A stretch of 64,000 nucleotides of DNA from UBA7672 sp963718145. Lineage in GTDB: Bacteria; Pseudomonadota; Alphaproteobacteria; Caulobacterales; Hyphomonadaceae. Of this stretch, positions 1 to 7,713 are shown piece after piece. The stretch lies in NCBI GenBank assembly GCA_963718145.1, contig CAVQYJ010000001.1:62001-126000 (forward strand), given 5' to 3'. A model generated the notes under the pieces. It saw nothing but the letters and a program-made list of their open reading frames with translations, did no database searches and was not told the origin of the DNA. A program made the translations under genes and the position numbers. Positions within the stretch are counted from its first letter, which is position 1. Each line of letters opens with the position of its first letter.

Positions 1-2
1 TT

Positions 3-407
3 TATGCAGATGCGCATCACTACCACGGCCTGCTCGCGACGCAGCGCGGGCGGTTCATTGAGGGACGCGATCGGGTCAAGCTCAAGAAATACTTCTACGC
101 AGTGCGACCAGCCATCGCGCTCCACTGGCTGCGCGAGCGCGGCGGCTCGCCGCCGATGGACCTGCCGAGCCTGCTTGCGGGCGTGCGTCTGCCGGCAGCT
201 GCCGCGGAAGCCTTGGAAGCCCTGCGGACGGCAAAGGCCCTGTCATCGGAGGTCGGGGAAGGGCCGCCGATCCCAGCGCTGGACGCCTACATCGAGGAGC
301 AAGCCCAGTGGGCCCTGCAGGCCAAAGGCCGCCTGCCTGATCCGGACCCGGTGCTGCTTGCCCAGACAAACGCGTTCTTCCGAGCTGTGGCGCGGAACGA
401 GTTGTAG
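3..407 (+). CDS. Nucleotidyltransferase, YcgL/COG3541-like (3' part)
   Basis: The reading frame is open from the window edge and ends with TAG at 405-407, so only about the last 134 codons are present and the start lies outside the window. The segment VKLKKYFYAVRPAIALHWL followed by a GSPPMDLPSLL stretch resembles the C-terminal half of the YcgL/COG3541 family of predicted nucleotidyltransferases, where a KKYFY.LRP...W motif precedes a PPM..D.LL segment. The nucleotidyl-transfer motif itself (GSxxxG..DxD) would be upstream and cannot be checked. The function is therefore inferred from C-terminal resemblance alone. An internal ATG at 102 starts a shorter frame, but the conserved residues upstream of it show that it is not the true start. 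Confidence 0.6.
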   Translation, partial: YADAHHYHGLLATQRGRFIEGRDRVKLKKYFYAVRPAIALHWLRERGGSPPMDLPSLLAGVRLPAAAAEALEALRTAKALSSEVGEGPPIPALDAYIEEQAQWALQAKGRLPDPDPVLLAQTNAFFRAVARNEL

Positions 408-585
408 CGAAGGAACGCATCGCCGCCACGGTGTAAGACGTCGCCCAGTCTGAGCGTGGAACTACCTACTCTCCTCCCACGCGAACGCGGCGAACTGCGT
501 ACCTGCCGAAAGCAGTTAACCGTGGCGGACTGGGCATATAGCTTGCTTCAAGCTGGCGGGGAGAAACTTGGGGAGAGACCCGCCT

Positions 586-735
586 GTGACCCATGACACT
601 CCGGTCGACCAGAATGCGTTTGCGCCGATGCCGCCGCTTGCGTTGCCGCCGGGAATGCTGATGTGGGCCAGCATGTATACCGTGATGTTCTACGTCTGCG
701 GCGGAATGCTCGCCTATCTCTACGATCCTGACTGA
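586..735 (+). CDS. Possible small single-pass membrane protein (49 aa)
   Basis: A GTG at 586 opens a 49-codon frame ending with TGA at 733-735. A purine-rich GGGGAGAG stretch lies about 8-9 nt upstream and could serve as ribosome binding site. The product has a Pro/Met-rich N-terminal half and one hydrophobic segment (about residues 23-46, MLMWASMYTVMFYVCGGMLA) with a short charged tail. No family is recognised. It lies alone between the partial nucleotidyltransferase and a convergent lipoprotein gene. Shortness and the GTG start keep confidence low; the alternative is untranslated intergenic DNA. Confidence 0.35.
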   Translation: MTHDTPVDQNAFAPMPPLALPPGMLMWASMYTVMFYVCGGMLAYLYDPD

Positions 736-771
736 TTTCGGCCGGCCGATCTTCGCCCGGCGCGGGACCGC

Positions 772-1710
772 TCAGTCCGGCACGCGGGTCAGGCGCACGC
801 GGTTCTGCGTGCCGTCAGCGCCCGTATAGATGAGCCAGACATCCTCGCCCGCCCATTCGGTCTTGATCGCCTGGAAGGGCCGGCCGCGCATGTTGTTTGG
901 ATTCATCGTCACCAGCGGACGGAACACCAGCACGCCGTCGTTCACCGTGTACGTGCCGGCAAAGCTGGCGAAGGGCGTGAAGATCTTTCCGCGCTCATCA
1001 TCTGTCGGCTTTGCGCTCAGGAGCGGCCGCGGTGTGAACGCCGAGACAAAGTTTCCGGCAAAGTGCGGCGGCGAGAAGATGTAGTAACCGGGCTGCATGT
1101 CATCGACATGCGTTCCCTTGTCCGCTCCCGCGCCGACGATGATTTCTGCACGCCGCCACACGCCCTTCAGGCGGAGGGCTTCCGGCGTCACCTGCGAGGT
1201 GTCCTGTTCCAGTCGCGCAAGCTCGGTGCTGACCGATCCGCCCTCGGGCGACGCCTCGGTCAACCACACTCCGCCATCGGCCCAGGTAAGCTCGTAGTTT
1301 GCCGTCTTGCCGCCAACCATGTCAGCGGGATCCTTGGTGACCTGCGGCGTGAGCGTCAGCTTGCCGGTGTCGCTGGCATAGGTCCCGGTGCTTCCGGTAA
1401 AGGGTGCGAATACGCGGCCCGCTTCCTCGTCGGTTGGCTTGTCGCCGAGATAGGGCCGGGCGGCGAAGCCATCCACGGCCGTGATCGCGTAGTGTGACTT
1501 CGAGAAGATGTAGATGCCCGGCTGGGCGTCGACGGAATGCATTCCGGCGTTCGGGCCCGACTCTATGTCGACGCGGATGCGGCGCCAGGCGCCTTCGAGA
1601 ACCTGGGGCGGCGGTTCCGCCGCCGCGGCGGCCCTGGGCGAGTCGCCTGGACTGCAGGCCCACAGCGATGGGCCCATCAGCAGGATCACGGCTAGCATTT
1701 TGCGGTTCAT
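772..1710 (-). CDS. Lipoprotein with two tandem lipocalin-like repeats
   Basis: The 312-aa product begins with a signal peptide and a lipobox (LWAC, Cys19), so it should be a lipidated envelope protein. The mature part contains two homologous domains of about 125 residues (roughly 38-160 and 180-310). Each has the pattern L.G.WRR...........G.H..D.QPG.YIFS..H......F..RP.L..KPTD.E....F.PF....GTY......L...P.VT..P, ending in W....VWL. The repeats are diverged, which indicates an old internal duplication. The pattern resembles lipocalin-like domains of unknown ligand. The gene stands alone, convergent with the small frame at 586-735 and divergent from the SDR gene. No function is claimed. Confidence 0.75.
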   Translation of the reverse strand: MNRKMLAVILLMGPSLWACSPGDSPRAAAAAEPPPQVLEGAWRRIRVDIESGPNAGMHSVDAQPGIYIFSKSHYAITAVDGFAARPYLGDKPTDEEAGRVFAPFTGSTGTYASDTGKLTLTPQVTKDPADMVGGKTANYELTWADGGVWLTEASPEGGSVSTELARLEQDTSQVTPEALRLKGVWRRAEIIVGAGADKGTHVDDMQPGYYIFSPPHFAGNFVSAFTPRPLLSAKPTDDERGKIFTPFASFAGTYTVNDGVLVFRPLVTMNPNNMRGRPFQAIKTEWAGEDVWLIYTGADGTQNRVRLTRVPD

Positions 1711-1869
1711 GGCATCCCCCGAACGTCAAGATCGAAAGGGCTACTTCGAGTGGGCCATATCACAGTCGCGAACGCATGTAATGCTGCGGCGCCGCGCAAA
1801 GTCTGGCCTGCCATTGGCTCGCGGTTCCTGCGGCATTAGCGTCGTTCGGCAACCAACGGGCAGCCATCC

Positions 1870-2604
1870 ATGAAATCCATTCTGATCACGGGCGCAGGCA
1901 GCGGTATTGGCCGCGCGACGGCTGTGGCGTTCGTGAAGGCCGGATGGGGCGTGGCCCTGGTCGGGCGCCGGCGCGAGGCGCTGGAGGAGACGGCGCGGCT
2001 GGCGGGCGGCGGGCATGTGCTGCCAGGCGACGTGTCGAAGCCTGCGGATGTCGAGCGGGTGTTCGCCGAGGCCGTCGCGAAGATGGGGCGGCTGGATGCG
2101 CTGTTCAACAATGCGGGCCGAGGGTCGAAGCCGAAGACGATCGACGAGATGCCGCTGGAGGACTGGCAGGCTGTGCTCGATGTGAATCTGTCCGGCGCTG
2201 TCCATTGCGCGCGGGCGGCGTTCGCGCAGATGCGGAAACAGGATCCGCAGGGCGGGCGGATCATCAACAACGGGTCGATCTCGGCGCATGCGCCGCGGCC
2301 TGGATCGACGCCGTACACCGTGACCAAGCATGCGATCACCGGGCTGACGAAATGCCTGTCGCTGGACGGGCGGCCGTTCAATATCGCGTGCGGGCAGATC
2401 GACATCGGCAATGCGGTGACCGAGCTCACCCAGCGGATGATGCAGGGCGTGCCGCAGGCGGATGGCCGGATCATGCCGGAGCCGACGATGGACGTGGATG
2501 ATGTTGCCCGAGCCGTCCTGATGATGGCGGAGCTGCCGCTGTCGGCGAACGTGCAGTTCATGACCGTGATGGCGACGAAGATGCCGTTCGTTGGGCGGGG
2601 GTGA
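1870..2604 (+). CDS. SDR family NAD(P)-dependent oxidoreductase
   Basis: The 244-aa product has the full short-chain dehydrogenase/reductase signature. The N-terminal TGAGSGIG nucleotide-binding loop is at residues 7-14, RR follows beta-2 at 33-34 (often linked to NADP preference), NNAG is at 80-83, and the catalytic set is Ser136/138, Tyr149 and Lys153 in a YTVTK context. Length is normal for classical SDRs. The substrate cannot be told from the sequence. It begins at an ATG 160 bp from the divergently transcribed lipoprotein gene and faces a small gene on the opposite strand at its 3' end. Confidence 0.9.
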   Translation: MKSILITGAGSGIGRATAVAFVKAGWGVALVGRRREALEETARLAGGGHVLPGDVSKPADVERVFAEAVAKMGRLDALFNNAGRGSKPKTIDEMPLEDWQAVLDVNLSGAVHCARAAFAQMRKQDPQGGRIINNGSISAHAPRPGSTPYTVTKHAITGLTKCLSLDGRPFNIACGQIDIGNAVTELTQRMMQGVPQADGRIMPEPTMDVDDVARAVLMMAELPLSANVQFMTVMATKMPFVGRG

Positions 2605-2631
2605 ACGTTTTTTGCGCGATCCAAGTATCGC

Positions 2632-2934
2632 TTACTGGCTGTTGCGCCATTTCTCCATCGCGGCGGAGATGGCGAAGGTTTCGCGGTATTTCGGCGAGTC
2701 CGAGGGGCGCGGGGGCTTGGCGGCGGTGAGCTGCATGATCTCGGCGAGCTTGTTGTGGGCGGCGCCCGACTGGCCCGCGCCGATATAGGCGTGGAGCTCG
2801 ACCAGGGCCGAGGACAGGACGTCGTCGGCGCGGATGACGAAATAGGGCTCGTCGTCGGCGAGCTTCGCCAGCGGATCGTATTTCGACGGGTTGGCCCGGG
2901 AGCCCATTGGAGCAGGTGATGGGGGAGCGGTCAT
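2632..2934 (-). CDS. Hypothetical protein (100 aa)
   Basis: The start is placed at the ATG whose complement is 2932-2934; upstream codons of the longer open frame fall in low-complexity DNA and look non-coding. The 100-aa product has a Pro-rich N-terminus, then a predicted helical region (DPLAKLADDEPYFVIRADD, SSALVELHAYI, AAHNKLAEIMQL) and a Ser/Lys-rich tail. The DEPYFVIRADDVLSSALV stretch looks like a conserved soluble domain, but I cannot name it. There is no signal peptide or membrane segment. It is convergent with the SDR gene. Confidence 0.55.
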   Translation of the reverse strand: MTAPPSPAPMGSRANPSKYDPLAKLADDEPYFVIRADDVLSSALVELHAYIGAGQSGAAHNKLAEIMQLTAAKPPRPSDSPKYRETFAISAAMEKWRNSQ

Positions 2935-3717
2935 GTCTGCCTCTTGATTCGTGCTGCGGGAGTGTGGGGGGATTCGGGGTCCGCGGGCGAATGGGGCTGT
3001 GGATGGAGCTGGGCATGCGACAGCGGCTCCGGAAGCGATGGCTCCGGAGCGGGCTGAACGGGCTTGGCGCGTGTCACGCGCTCGAACGCACCAACACCAG
3101 CACCACCACCAACACCAGCACCACCAGCACCACACACCACCGAAGGCGGGCACGGGGGTTCCTGGACGGCGCTGCGCGGCTGCGGATGACACTGCCCTTG
3201 ATGCGCCAGCGCGTGGCTGGCGGGCGCGAGCGGGACCGCCCCTGCCGGGGCGTTCGACAGGCGCGGTCGTATGGCGGCCGGCCGCCGAAAGGCCTTCGAT
3301 GGGTTCGCTGTCTGGTGCAGCGAGTCCGGGTTTCCTGATTGGGTCGCGGTTCGTTCGGGGCAGCCCGGCCGGCGTCACTTCGGTGTGGCATTCACCGGAA
3401 GGACGGATGCGGAGCATCCCGAGGAACGGGACGACGTGGATGACAAGCATCGCAACCGCGCGCAGCAGCGTTTCCAGCCAGGGCTGGCACAGTGAAGGGG
3501 TCCGAATCCAGTTTGCGCGCGGATGTGCCTGTATCATGGACAGCAGTGTAAGGCCGTTCCTGAGCCCTACAGGAAACTTGTCCAGAACCGGCCGGTATTT
3601 CTTCTACCGCGCTGAATCCGTTGAGGGCCGTTCATCGTCAGCTGTTGGGCAAGTCGGGCGGCGTCCCATACGGTTTTGGTGCTGGATGCCCGGCGCTTCG
3701 CCCCTTATACCGCGCGC
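2935..3717. other. Gap without convincing gene
   Basis: Several overlapping open frames exist on both strands here, but they translate to His-, Arg- or Trp/Cys-rich low-complexity strings caused by high GC and a CAC-type simple repeat at 3089-3140. None has a recognisable domain or a supported start. The segment also carries the promoter region of the small gene at 2632-2934 and of the phosphatase gene starting at 3718. I see no RNA gene in it. Confidence 0.5.
3089..3140. repeat. CAC/AAC/AGC low-complexity triplet repeat
   Basis: The stretch is built from CACCAACACCAGCACCACCA-type units; an approximately 18-19 bp unit containing CAACACCAGCACCACC occurs twice in succession and is followed by a partial copy. 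It encodes poly-His/Gln or poly-Thr/Asn depending on frame on the plus strand, and Gly/Ala/Val or Trp/Cys on the minus strand. It behaves as simple-sequence DNA prone to slippage. Confidence 0.7.
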
Positions 3718-4515
3718 ATGATCGATACGCCGGACGACGCTCTCCAACGCAAGCTTGCCTTCGAAGCCCTGCACAATTTCAGGGACTTTGGCGGTTATTC
3801 CGCCGGCGGCCGGAGCATGGCGACGGGGCGGTTCTTCCGCTCGGCCAACCATGCGCTGGCGAGCGATGCCGATCTCGACCGGCTGGCGCGGATGAATATC
3901 GGCGCGGTGATCGACCTGCGGCGGCCGGAAGAGCGGATGCGGCAACCCTCGCGCAGGTGGGCGGGGTTCGCGGCGCGGGTGATCGAGAACGATGACCCGG
4001 GCGAAGGGCAGCAGAGCTGGACGGAGTTCATGGCCGGTTGGGACATGACGCGCGAAAGCTTCCGCGCCTATATCCTCCGCTACTATGAAGAGGCGCCGCA
4101 CCTGCCGCGGCTGGTCGATCTCTACACGCGATATTTCGAGACGCTTGCGGCAACCGATGGAGCGGTGGTGGTGCACTGCGCCGCGGGCAAGGACCGCACC
4201 GGGCTGATCGTCGCGCTGACGCACGAGCTGGCGGGCGTGCACCGCGACGACATCGTCGCCGACTACCTGCTGACCAATGACTCGGAGCGCTTTGCGGTCT
4301 TCGGCGCGCAGTGGGCGGAGACGATCCGGCAGGAGCGCGGCGTGGGTCCGACGCTCGACGTGATGCAGTACATCATGGGCGTGCAGGCGGAGTATCTGGA
4401 GCGCTCGTTCGCCGTGATCGAGCAGCAGAGCGGCGGGGTGGAGCGGTATCTGCGCGATGTGCTGGGCGTGGATGCGCGCAAGCGGGGAAAGATCGAGGAG
4501 AGGCTGTTCGGCTGA
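3718..4515 (+). CDS. Tyrosine-protein phosphatase family protein
   Basis: The 265-aa product contains the cysteine-phosphatase loop HCAAGKDRT at residues 153-161, with nucleophile Cys154 and Arg160, matching the Y_phosphatase3 (bacterial tyrosine / dual-specificity, PtpB/IphP-like) family. An N-terminal NFRDFGGY motif (20-27) and an LDRL..V.DLR.PEER region also fit that family. The substrate may be a phosphotyrosine protein or a phosphoinositide; the sequence does not decide. I chose the ATG at 3718; a longer in-frame start at 3676 adds 14 residues without a domain or RBS. No clear Shine-Dalgarno precedes 3718, so a leaderless transcript is possible. Confidence 0.85.
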   Translation: MIDTPDDALQRKLAFEALHNFRDFGGYSAGGRSMATGRFFRSANHALASDADLDRLARMNIGAVIDLRRPEERMRQPSRRWAGFAARVIENDDPGEGQQSWTEFMAGWDMTRESFRAYILRYYEEAPHLPRLVDLYTRYFETLAATDGAVVVHCAAGKDRTGLIVALTHELAGVHRDDIVADYLLTNDSERFAVFGAQWAETIRQERGVGPTLDVMQYIMGVQAEYLERSFAVIEQQSGGVERYLRDVLGVDARKRGKIEERLFG

Positions 4516-4572
4516 TGCCTGCGCCGTGTCGCTGGAGGCTGGATCCCAATGCTTCAGCGCTTGTTCCGGCTC

Positions 4573-4671
4573 AGCGACCAACGCAAACCTTGCTTTGCCT
4601 CAGGGCTGCAGCCTCAAGTCGGAACAAGCCTTGAAGTCTGCGCTGGGCCCCGGCCTTCGCCGGGGACACGG
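4573..4671 (+). repeat. 99-bp repeat copy 1, with palindromic end
   Basis: A 99-bp unit beginning AGCGACCAA and ending GGGACACGG recurs at 5073-5171, exactly 500 bp downstream in the same orientation, with scattered mismatches. Its last 26 bp (4646-4671) contain the palindromic core CCCCGGCCTTCGCCGGGG-like sequence. This 27-bp end (4646-4672) also occurs in perfect inverted orientation at 5045-5071. Confidence 0.85.
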
Positions 4672-4685
4672 TGCAAAAAGTCAGC

Positions 4686-4997
4686 TCAGTAATTCCGATA
4701 ATACGGATACCAGTTGTTCAAATCCGGCGAGAGATCATTCCAATCCGGATTGGTCATCTCGATCAGCCGCAACTTCCAGGCCCTGCGCCATTCCTTGATC
4801 TGACGCTCCCGATTGCGCGCTGCATCCCGCGTCTGATGCTCCTCGAACCAGACCAGCATCTTGACACCGTGCTTTGACGTAAAGCCCGGCAATTGCTCGT
4901 CTTGATGTTGTCCCACGCGTTTTGGAAGATTGTCGGTTTGGCCTGTGTAAAGAGTTCCGTTGCGCTTACTTGCCAGGATGTAAACCCAGAAGCTCAT
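4686..4997 (-). CDS. GIY-YIG nuclease family protein
   Basis: The 103-aa product has the single-domain GIY-YIG fold signature: VYILAS at residues 5-10 and LYTGQT at 16-21 supply the two half-motifs, followed by the conserved Arg (PKRVGQH) and the RERQIKEWRR helix. Length matches the small UPF0213/YhbQ-like class. The gene sits alone inside a repeat unit: perfect 27-bp inverted repeats lie on both sides (4646-4672 and 5045-5071), 14 bp beyond its stop and 48 bp before its start. Members of this class often occur in many copies in alphaproteobacteria; a mobile or repeat-maintaining role is my inference. It could also be a structure-specific DNA nuclease unrelated to the repeats. Confidence 0.85.
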   Translation of the reverse strand: MSFWVYILASKRNGTLYTGQTDNLPKRVGQHQDEQLPGFTSKHGVKMLVWFEEHQTRDAARNRERQIKEWRRAWKLRLIEMTNPDWNDLSPDLNNWYPYYRNY

Positions 4998-5044
4998 GCC
5001 GGTTCCTCAACAGGCGCATCCTAACTCTTCCTGCAACTCTCTCA

Positions 5045-5071
5045 ACCGTGTCCCCGGCGAAGGCCGGGGCC
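5045..5071 (-). repeat. 27-bp inverted repeat of 4646-4672 (REP-like palindrome)
   Basis: The sequence is an exact reverse complement of 4646-4672. Each copy carries an internal hairpin (CCCCGGC-GAA-GGCCGGGG type). The two copies bracket the GIY-YIG gene and define a unit of about 426 bp. Confidence 0.85.
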
Positions 5072-5072
5072 T

Positions 5073-5171
5073 AGCGACCAACTCGAAGCTCGCCTTGCCT
5101 TCGGGCTGCAGCCTCAAGCTGGAACAAGCCTTGAAGTCTGCGCTGGGTCCCGGCCTTCGCCGGGAACGCGG
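5073..5171 (+). repeat. 99-bp repeat copy 2
   Basis: Direct copy of 4573-4671 with the same length and about 85-90 percent identity by eye. The best conserved part is GGGCTGCAGCCTCAAG through to the CCCGGCCTTCGCCGGG hairpin. It ends just before the 3' end of the receiver-protein gene. Confidence 0.85.
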
Positions 5172-5195
5172 TTGAGGGCCCTCCAGTTCGTCGGC

Positions 5196-6107
5196 CTACG
5201 CCACGTCGCTCTTCTTCTCGTGGGCGTTGTGGATTTTCTTGGTGACCAGGCGTTCGAGTTCGTTGGCGACGGCGGTGCGGTGGAGGAAGGCTTCCTCGGG
5301 CATCGAGAGGATCGCGCTGATGGTCTGGAAGTGGTATTTCACGACTTCCACGTCATACGTGTCGGTCATGCCGACGCCTTCGATGTAGCGCACGGCCGTG
5401 GTCCAGACGCGCACGATGATCTCGTCGCCAAGCGTCGCGACTTCGTCGGCGTACTGGCCGAGCATGCGGTACATGCCGCGAATGCCGGCGGTGCGGTCGA
5501 CATTGGTGCGGTCGGCGTAGGCGGTCAGGTTGTCGAGGATGGCGCGCAGCTTGAACGCGTTTTCCTGCGACTGCTCGGACGCGGGCTTGACCGGCGGCTC
5601 GTCGGTGAGGCGGCGCCAGGGACCCGAGAAACCGGTGTCTTCCTTGCGGCGGCGGCACGGGCCGACATAGTTGCGGCTGTCGATGAACTTGCGCGGACGC
5701 AGCACGACTTCCTCGATGCGCGAAAGCACGCCCTGCGCGCTGACGGGCTTCAGCAGGAACTCGTTGATGCCGGCCTGGCGGGCGGACATGAGCTGGTCGT
5801 GGTCGATGACCCCGGCGAGCAGGATGATCGGGGTCTCGCGCGACATGCCGGTGGCGTTGCGGCGGACTTCGCGGGTGAATTCGAGGCCCGACATGCGGCC
5901 GGCGTCCCAGTCGACGAAGGTGATGTCCGGCTTGAAGGTGCGGCCGACGGTGAAGGCTTCCATCGCCGAGGCGGCGGCCATGATGTTGGTGACCGTGAGG
6001 CGGCGGAGGGAATCCGCCACCACGCCGCGCATGTAGGAATTCGGATCGACCACAAGCACTTTCATGCGCTTGAGTTCGGCAGGCATCAGGGCGCGTTCGT
6101 CGGTCAT
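5196..6107 (-). CDS. CheY-like receiver protein with GPCRRRK linker
   Basis: The 303-aa product starts with a receiver domain (about residues 15-135). Asp21 is in the acidic pocket, Asp66 (FVD) is the likely phosphoacceptor and Lys120 lies in LLKPV. A conserved YVGPCRRRK motif follows around residue 147, then an alpha-helical C-terminal region of about 140 residues with no recognised output domain. The upstream gene (6119-7012) has the same architecture and the two are 11 bp apart on the same strand, so they are co-transcribed paralogues. The first in-frame ATG is used; the later MKVLVV start at residue 15 is an alternative. A scaffold or phosphorelay role is likely but unproven. Confidence 0.8.
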   Translation of the reverse strand: MTDERALMPAELKRMKVLVVDPNSYMRGVVADSLRRLTVTNIMAAASAMEAFTVGRTFKPDITFVDWDAGRMSGLEFTREVRRNATGMSRETPIILLAGVIDHDQLMSARQAGINEFLLKPVSAQGVLSRIEEVVLRPRKFIDSRNYVGPCRRRKEDTGFSGPWRRLTDEPPVKPASEQSQENAFKLRAILDNLTAYADRTNVDRTAGIRGMYRMLGQYADEVATLGDEIIVRVWTTAVRYIEGVGMTDTYDVEVVKYHFQTISAILSMPEEAFLHRTAVANELERLVTKKIHNAHEKKSDVA

Positions 6108-6118
6108 CCTGGTCTACT

Positions 6119-7012
6119 CTACGCCGCAAGCTTCTTCTGGATCGCCTTGCCCAGCGCGATGGCGACGCTGTCGCGCGCCTCCGCGTAGTTCTGTGGCAGG
6201 GCGGCGAGCTGTTCGAGCGCGCCGAGGGCGGTGTTGATGATCGGCTCTTCGAGCTGGCCCAGCGGCGTGGCGACGCTGATATAGGCTTCGAACGCGGCCA
6301 GGCCGGCGTGGAGCGCGTGGTCCTTGGCCTCGATCGCGAGGCCCTTGGCGTACTTCACCTGGTCCATCGCGGTCGCCAGCGCTTCGGGGCGGCTGGCGCG
6401 CAGGAGCGTGCAGGTCTGGCGCAAGGCCGAGAGCGCCACGCGCATCGGGGTCTGCGCTTCGACCTCGTCAATATCGATCATCGGTGAGGTGTTTGCAGCG
6501 CGCTCGCCGGCGCGGCGCTTGGCGCCGTAATAGTCGGCCGGGTTCTTCCGGCGGCGGCATGGCCCGAGATAGACCGAGCAGTCGACGAAGGGGCGCGGGG
6601 TCTCGACGACCATTTCCAGGCGCTGCTTCATCGCGACGGGCGAGATCGGCTTGGCGAGGAATTCATCGACGCCGGCGTCGCGGCCGGCGATCACGAGCTG
6701 GCGCGTCAGGCCGGCGGTGACGAGGACGACGGGCAGGCGGCGGATGCGGTCGTCGTCGGTGCGGCGCACCTCACGGATGACCTTGAGGGCGTCGATGGCG
6801 TCGCCCTCTTCCCAGCTCATCAGGATGACGTCGATCGGGCGGTCGATGAGGAAGGTCTTCGCCATGTCCTCGTTGCGGGCGCTCGAAATGTTGGCGACGC
6901 TGAGCGAGCGCAGGATCTCGCCGATCAGGCCCCGGGTGAAATTGTTCGCGTCGGCCACGAGGACCGAAAGTGTCCGCGGTTTCAGCGGCCGGGGTTTCCG
7001 GGGATCGTGCAT
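6119..7012 (-). CDS. Degenerate CheY-like receiver protein, paralogue of downstream gene
   Basis: The 297-aa product aligns along its length with the gene at 5196-6107: receiver domain (about 15-135), YLGPCRRRK motif, helical C-terminus. Asp21 and Lys121 are kept, but the phosphoacceptor position is Ser66 (VILMSWEEG versus ITFVDWDAG in the partner). It therefore probably cannot be phosphorylated in the usual way. Pseudo-receivers often act as constitutive or partner-binding modules. It is first in a two-gene operon. The TTAAGG...TTAACC stretch upstream (7090-7106) has 9 bp between TTAA halves, not the 7 needed for a CtrA box. Confidence 0.8.
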   Translation of the reverse strand: MHDPRKPRPLKPRTLSVLVADANNFTRGLIGEILRSLSVANISSARNEDMAKTFLIDRPIDVILMSWEEGDAIDALKVIREVRRTDDDRIRRLPVVLVTAGLTRQLVIAGRDAGVDEFLAKPISPVAMKQRLEMVVETPRPFVDCSVYLGPCRRRKNPADYYGAKRRAGERAANTSPMIDIDEVEAQTPMRVALSALRQTCTLLRASRPEALATAMDQVKYAKGLAIEAKDHALHAGLAAFEAYISVATPLGQLEEPIINTALGALEQLAALPQNYAEARDSVAIALGKAIQKKLAA

Positions 7013-7206
7013 CTTGCCACCCAGTTCTTGAGTTCGGGGCGACCCTACAGGAGCAAGGTAAGTTTCCGGTTGAGACGAGGGGATTAGGGTTAAGGGGCGG
7101 CGTTAACCTTTCGGGCATCTCCGGACGGGCCGGGGAGCGCGTGCGGGATAAGCTGGTCCCTCATGTGTAACTTGTGCTAGCGGTGGCTCCCCAGGCGGAG
7201 ATCCCC

Positions 7207-7713
7207 TTGAGCGACGAGGAAAAACTCGATCAGCGCATCCAGCTGGTGGCCTCGGCCAGCTTCGGGAAGGACGTGGACGACTGGCGGCGGACCCAGCAGG
7301 ACCTGCCCAGCCGGTCGGAGGCGATCCGGCGGCTGGTCTATCTGGGCCTGCAGCATGACGAGGAGCATCCGATGCGCATGATCACCGCGATCATCCGGCC
7401 GCACAGGTATGAAGCGGTGAGGGACGCGCTGACCAAGCTGGGCGTCTCCGGGATCACGGCTACTCAAGTACAGGGTTTCGGCCGCCAGCGCGGGCAGACG
7501 GAGATGTATCGCGGGGCCGAGTATTCGGTGGCCGAGGTGCCGAAGATCAAGATCGAGGTGGCGGTGTCGGCTGGCCAGGCCGAGGCGGCGATCGAGGCGA
7601 TCCAGAAGGCGGCCGGCTCCGGCAAGATCGGCGACGGCAAGATCTTCGTCACGGGGCTTAGCGAAGTGGTGCGGATAAGGACCGGCGAGCGGGACGAGAA
7701 GGCGCTCGACTAG
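7207..7713 (+). CDS. PII nitrogen-regulatory protein fused to N-terminal ribbon-helix-helix-like segment
   Basis: From about residue 56 the product is a complete PII (GlnB/GlnK) protein: MRMITAIIRPHRYEAVRDAL start, T-loop GRQRGQTEMYRGAEYSV with the conserved uridylylation Tyr, and the GKIGDGKIFV..L ATP-binding segment. The preceding ~55 residues (DEEKLDQRIQL...DDWRR.Q.DLPSRSEAIRRLVYLGL) look like an Arc/CopG ribbon-helix-helix DNA-binding unit. TTG 7207 is chosen because GGCGGAG lies 6 nt upstream; GTG 7174 would add 11 residues. A strong GAGGAG at 7360-7365, 6 nt before ATG 7372, could also start a PII-only product. The stop overlaps the convergent membrane-protein gene. Confidence 0.8.
   Translation: MSDEEKLDQRIQLVASASFGKDVDDWRRTQQDLPSRSEAIRRLVYLGLQHDEEHPMRMITAIIRPHRYEAVRDALTKLGVSGITATQVQGFGRQRGQTEMYRGAEYSVAEVPKIKIEVAVSAGQAEAAIEAIQKAAGSGKIGDGKIFVTGLSEVVRIRTGERDEKALD

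Noticed and set aside
2951..3721. Open frame of 256 codons rich in His/Gln/Arg
   Set aside because: Its length comes from GC-rich and CAC-repeat DNA; no domain, no RBS, and competing frames of equal length exist on both strands.
7090..7106. TTAA-N9-TTAA upstream of the receiver operon, similar to a CtrA box
   Set aside because: Spacer is 9 bp instead of 7, so the two half-sites are out of register.
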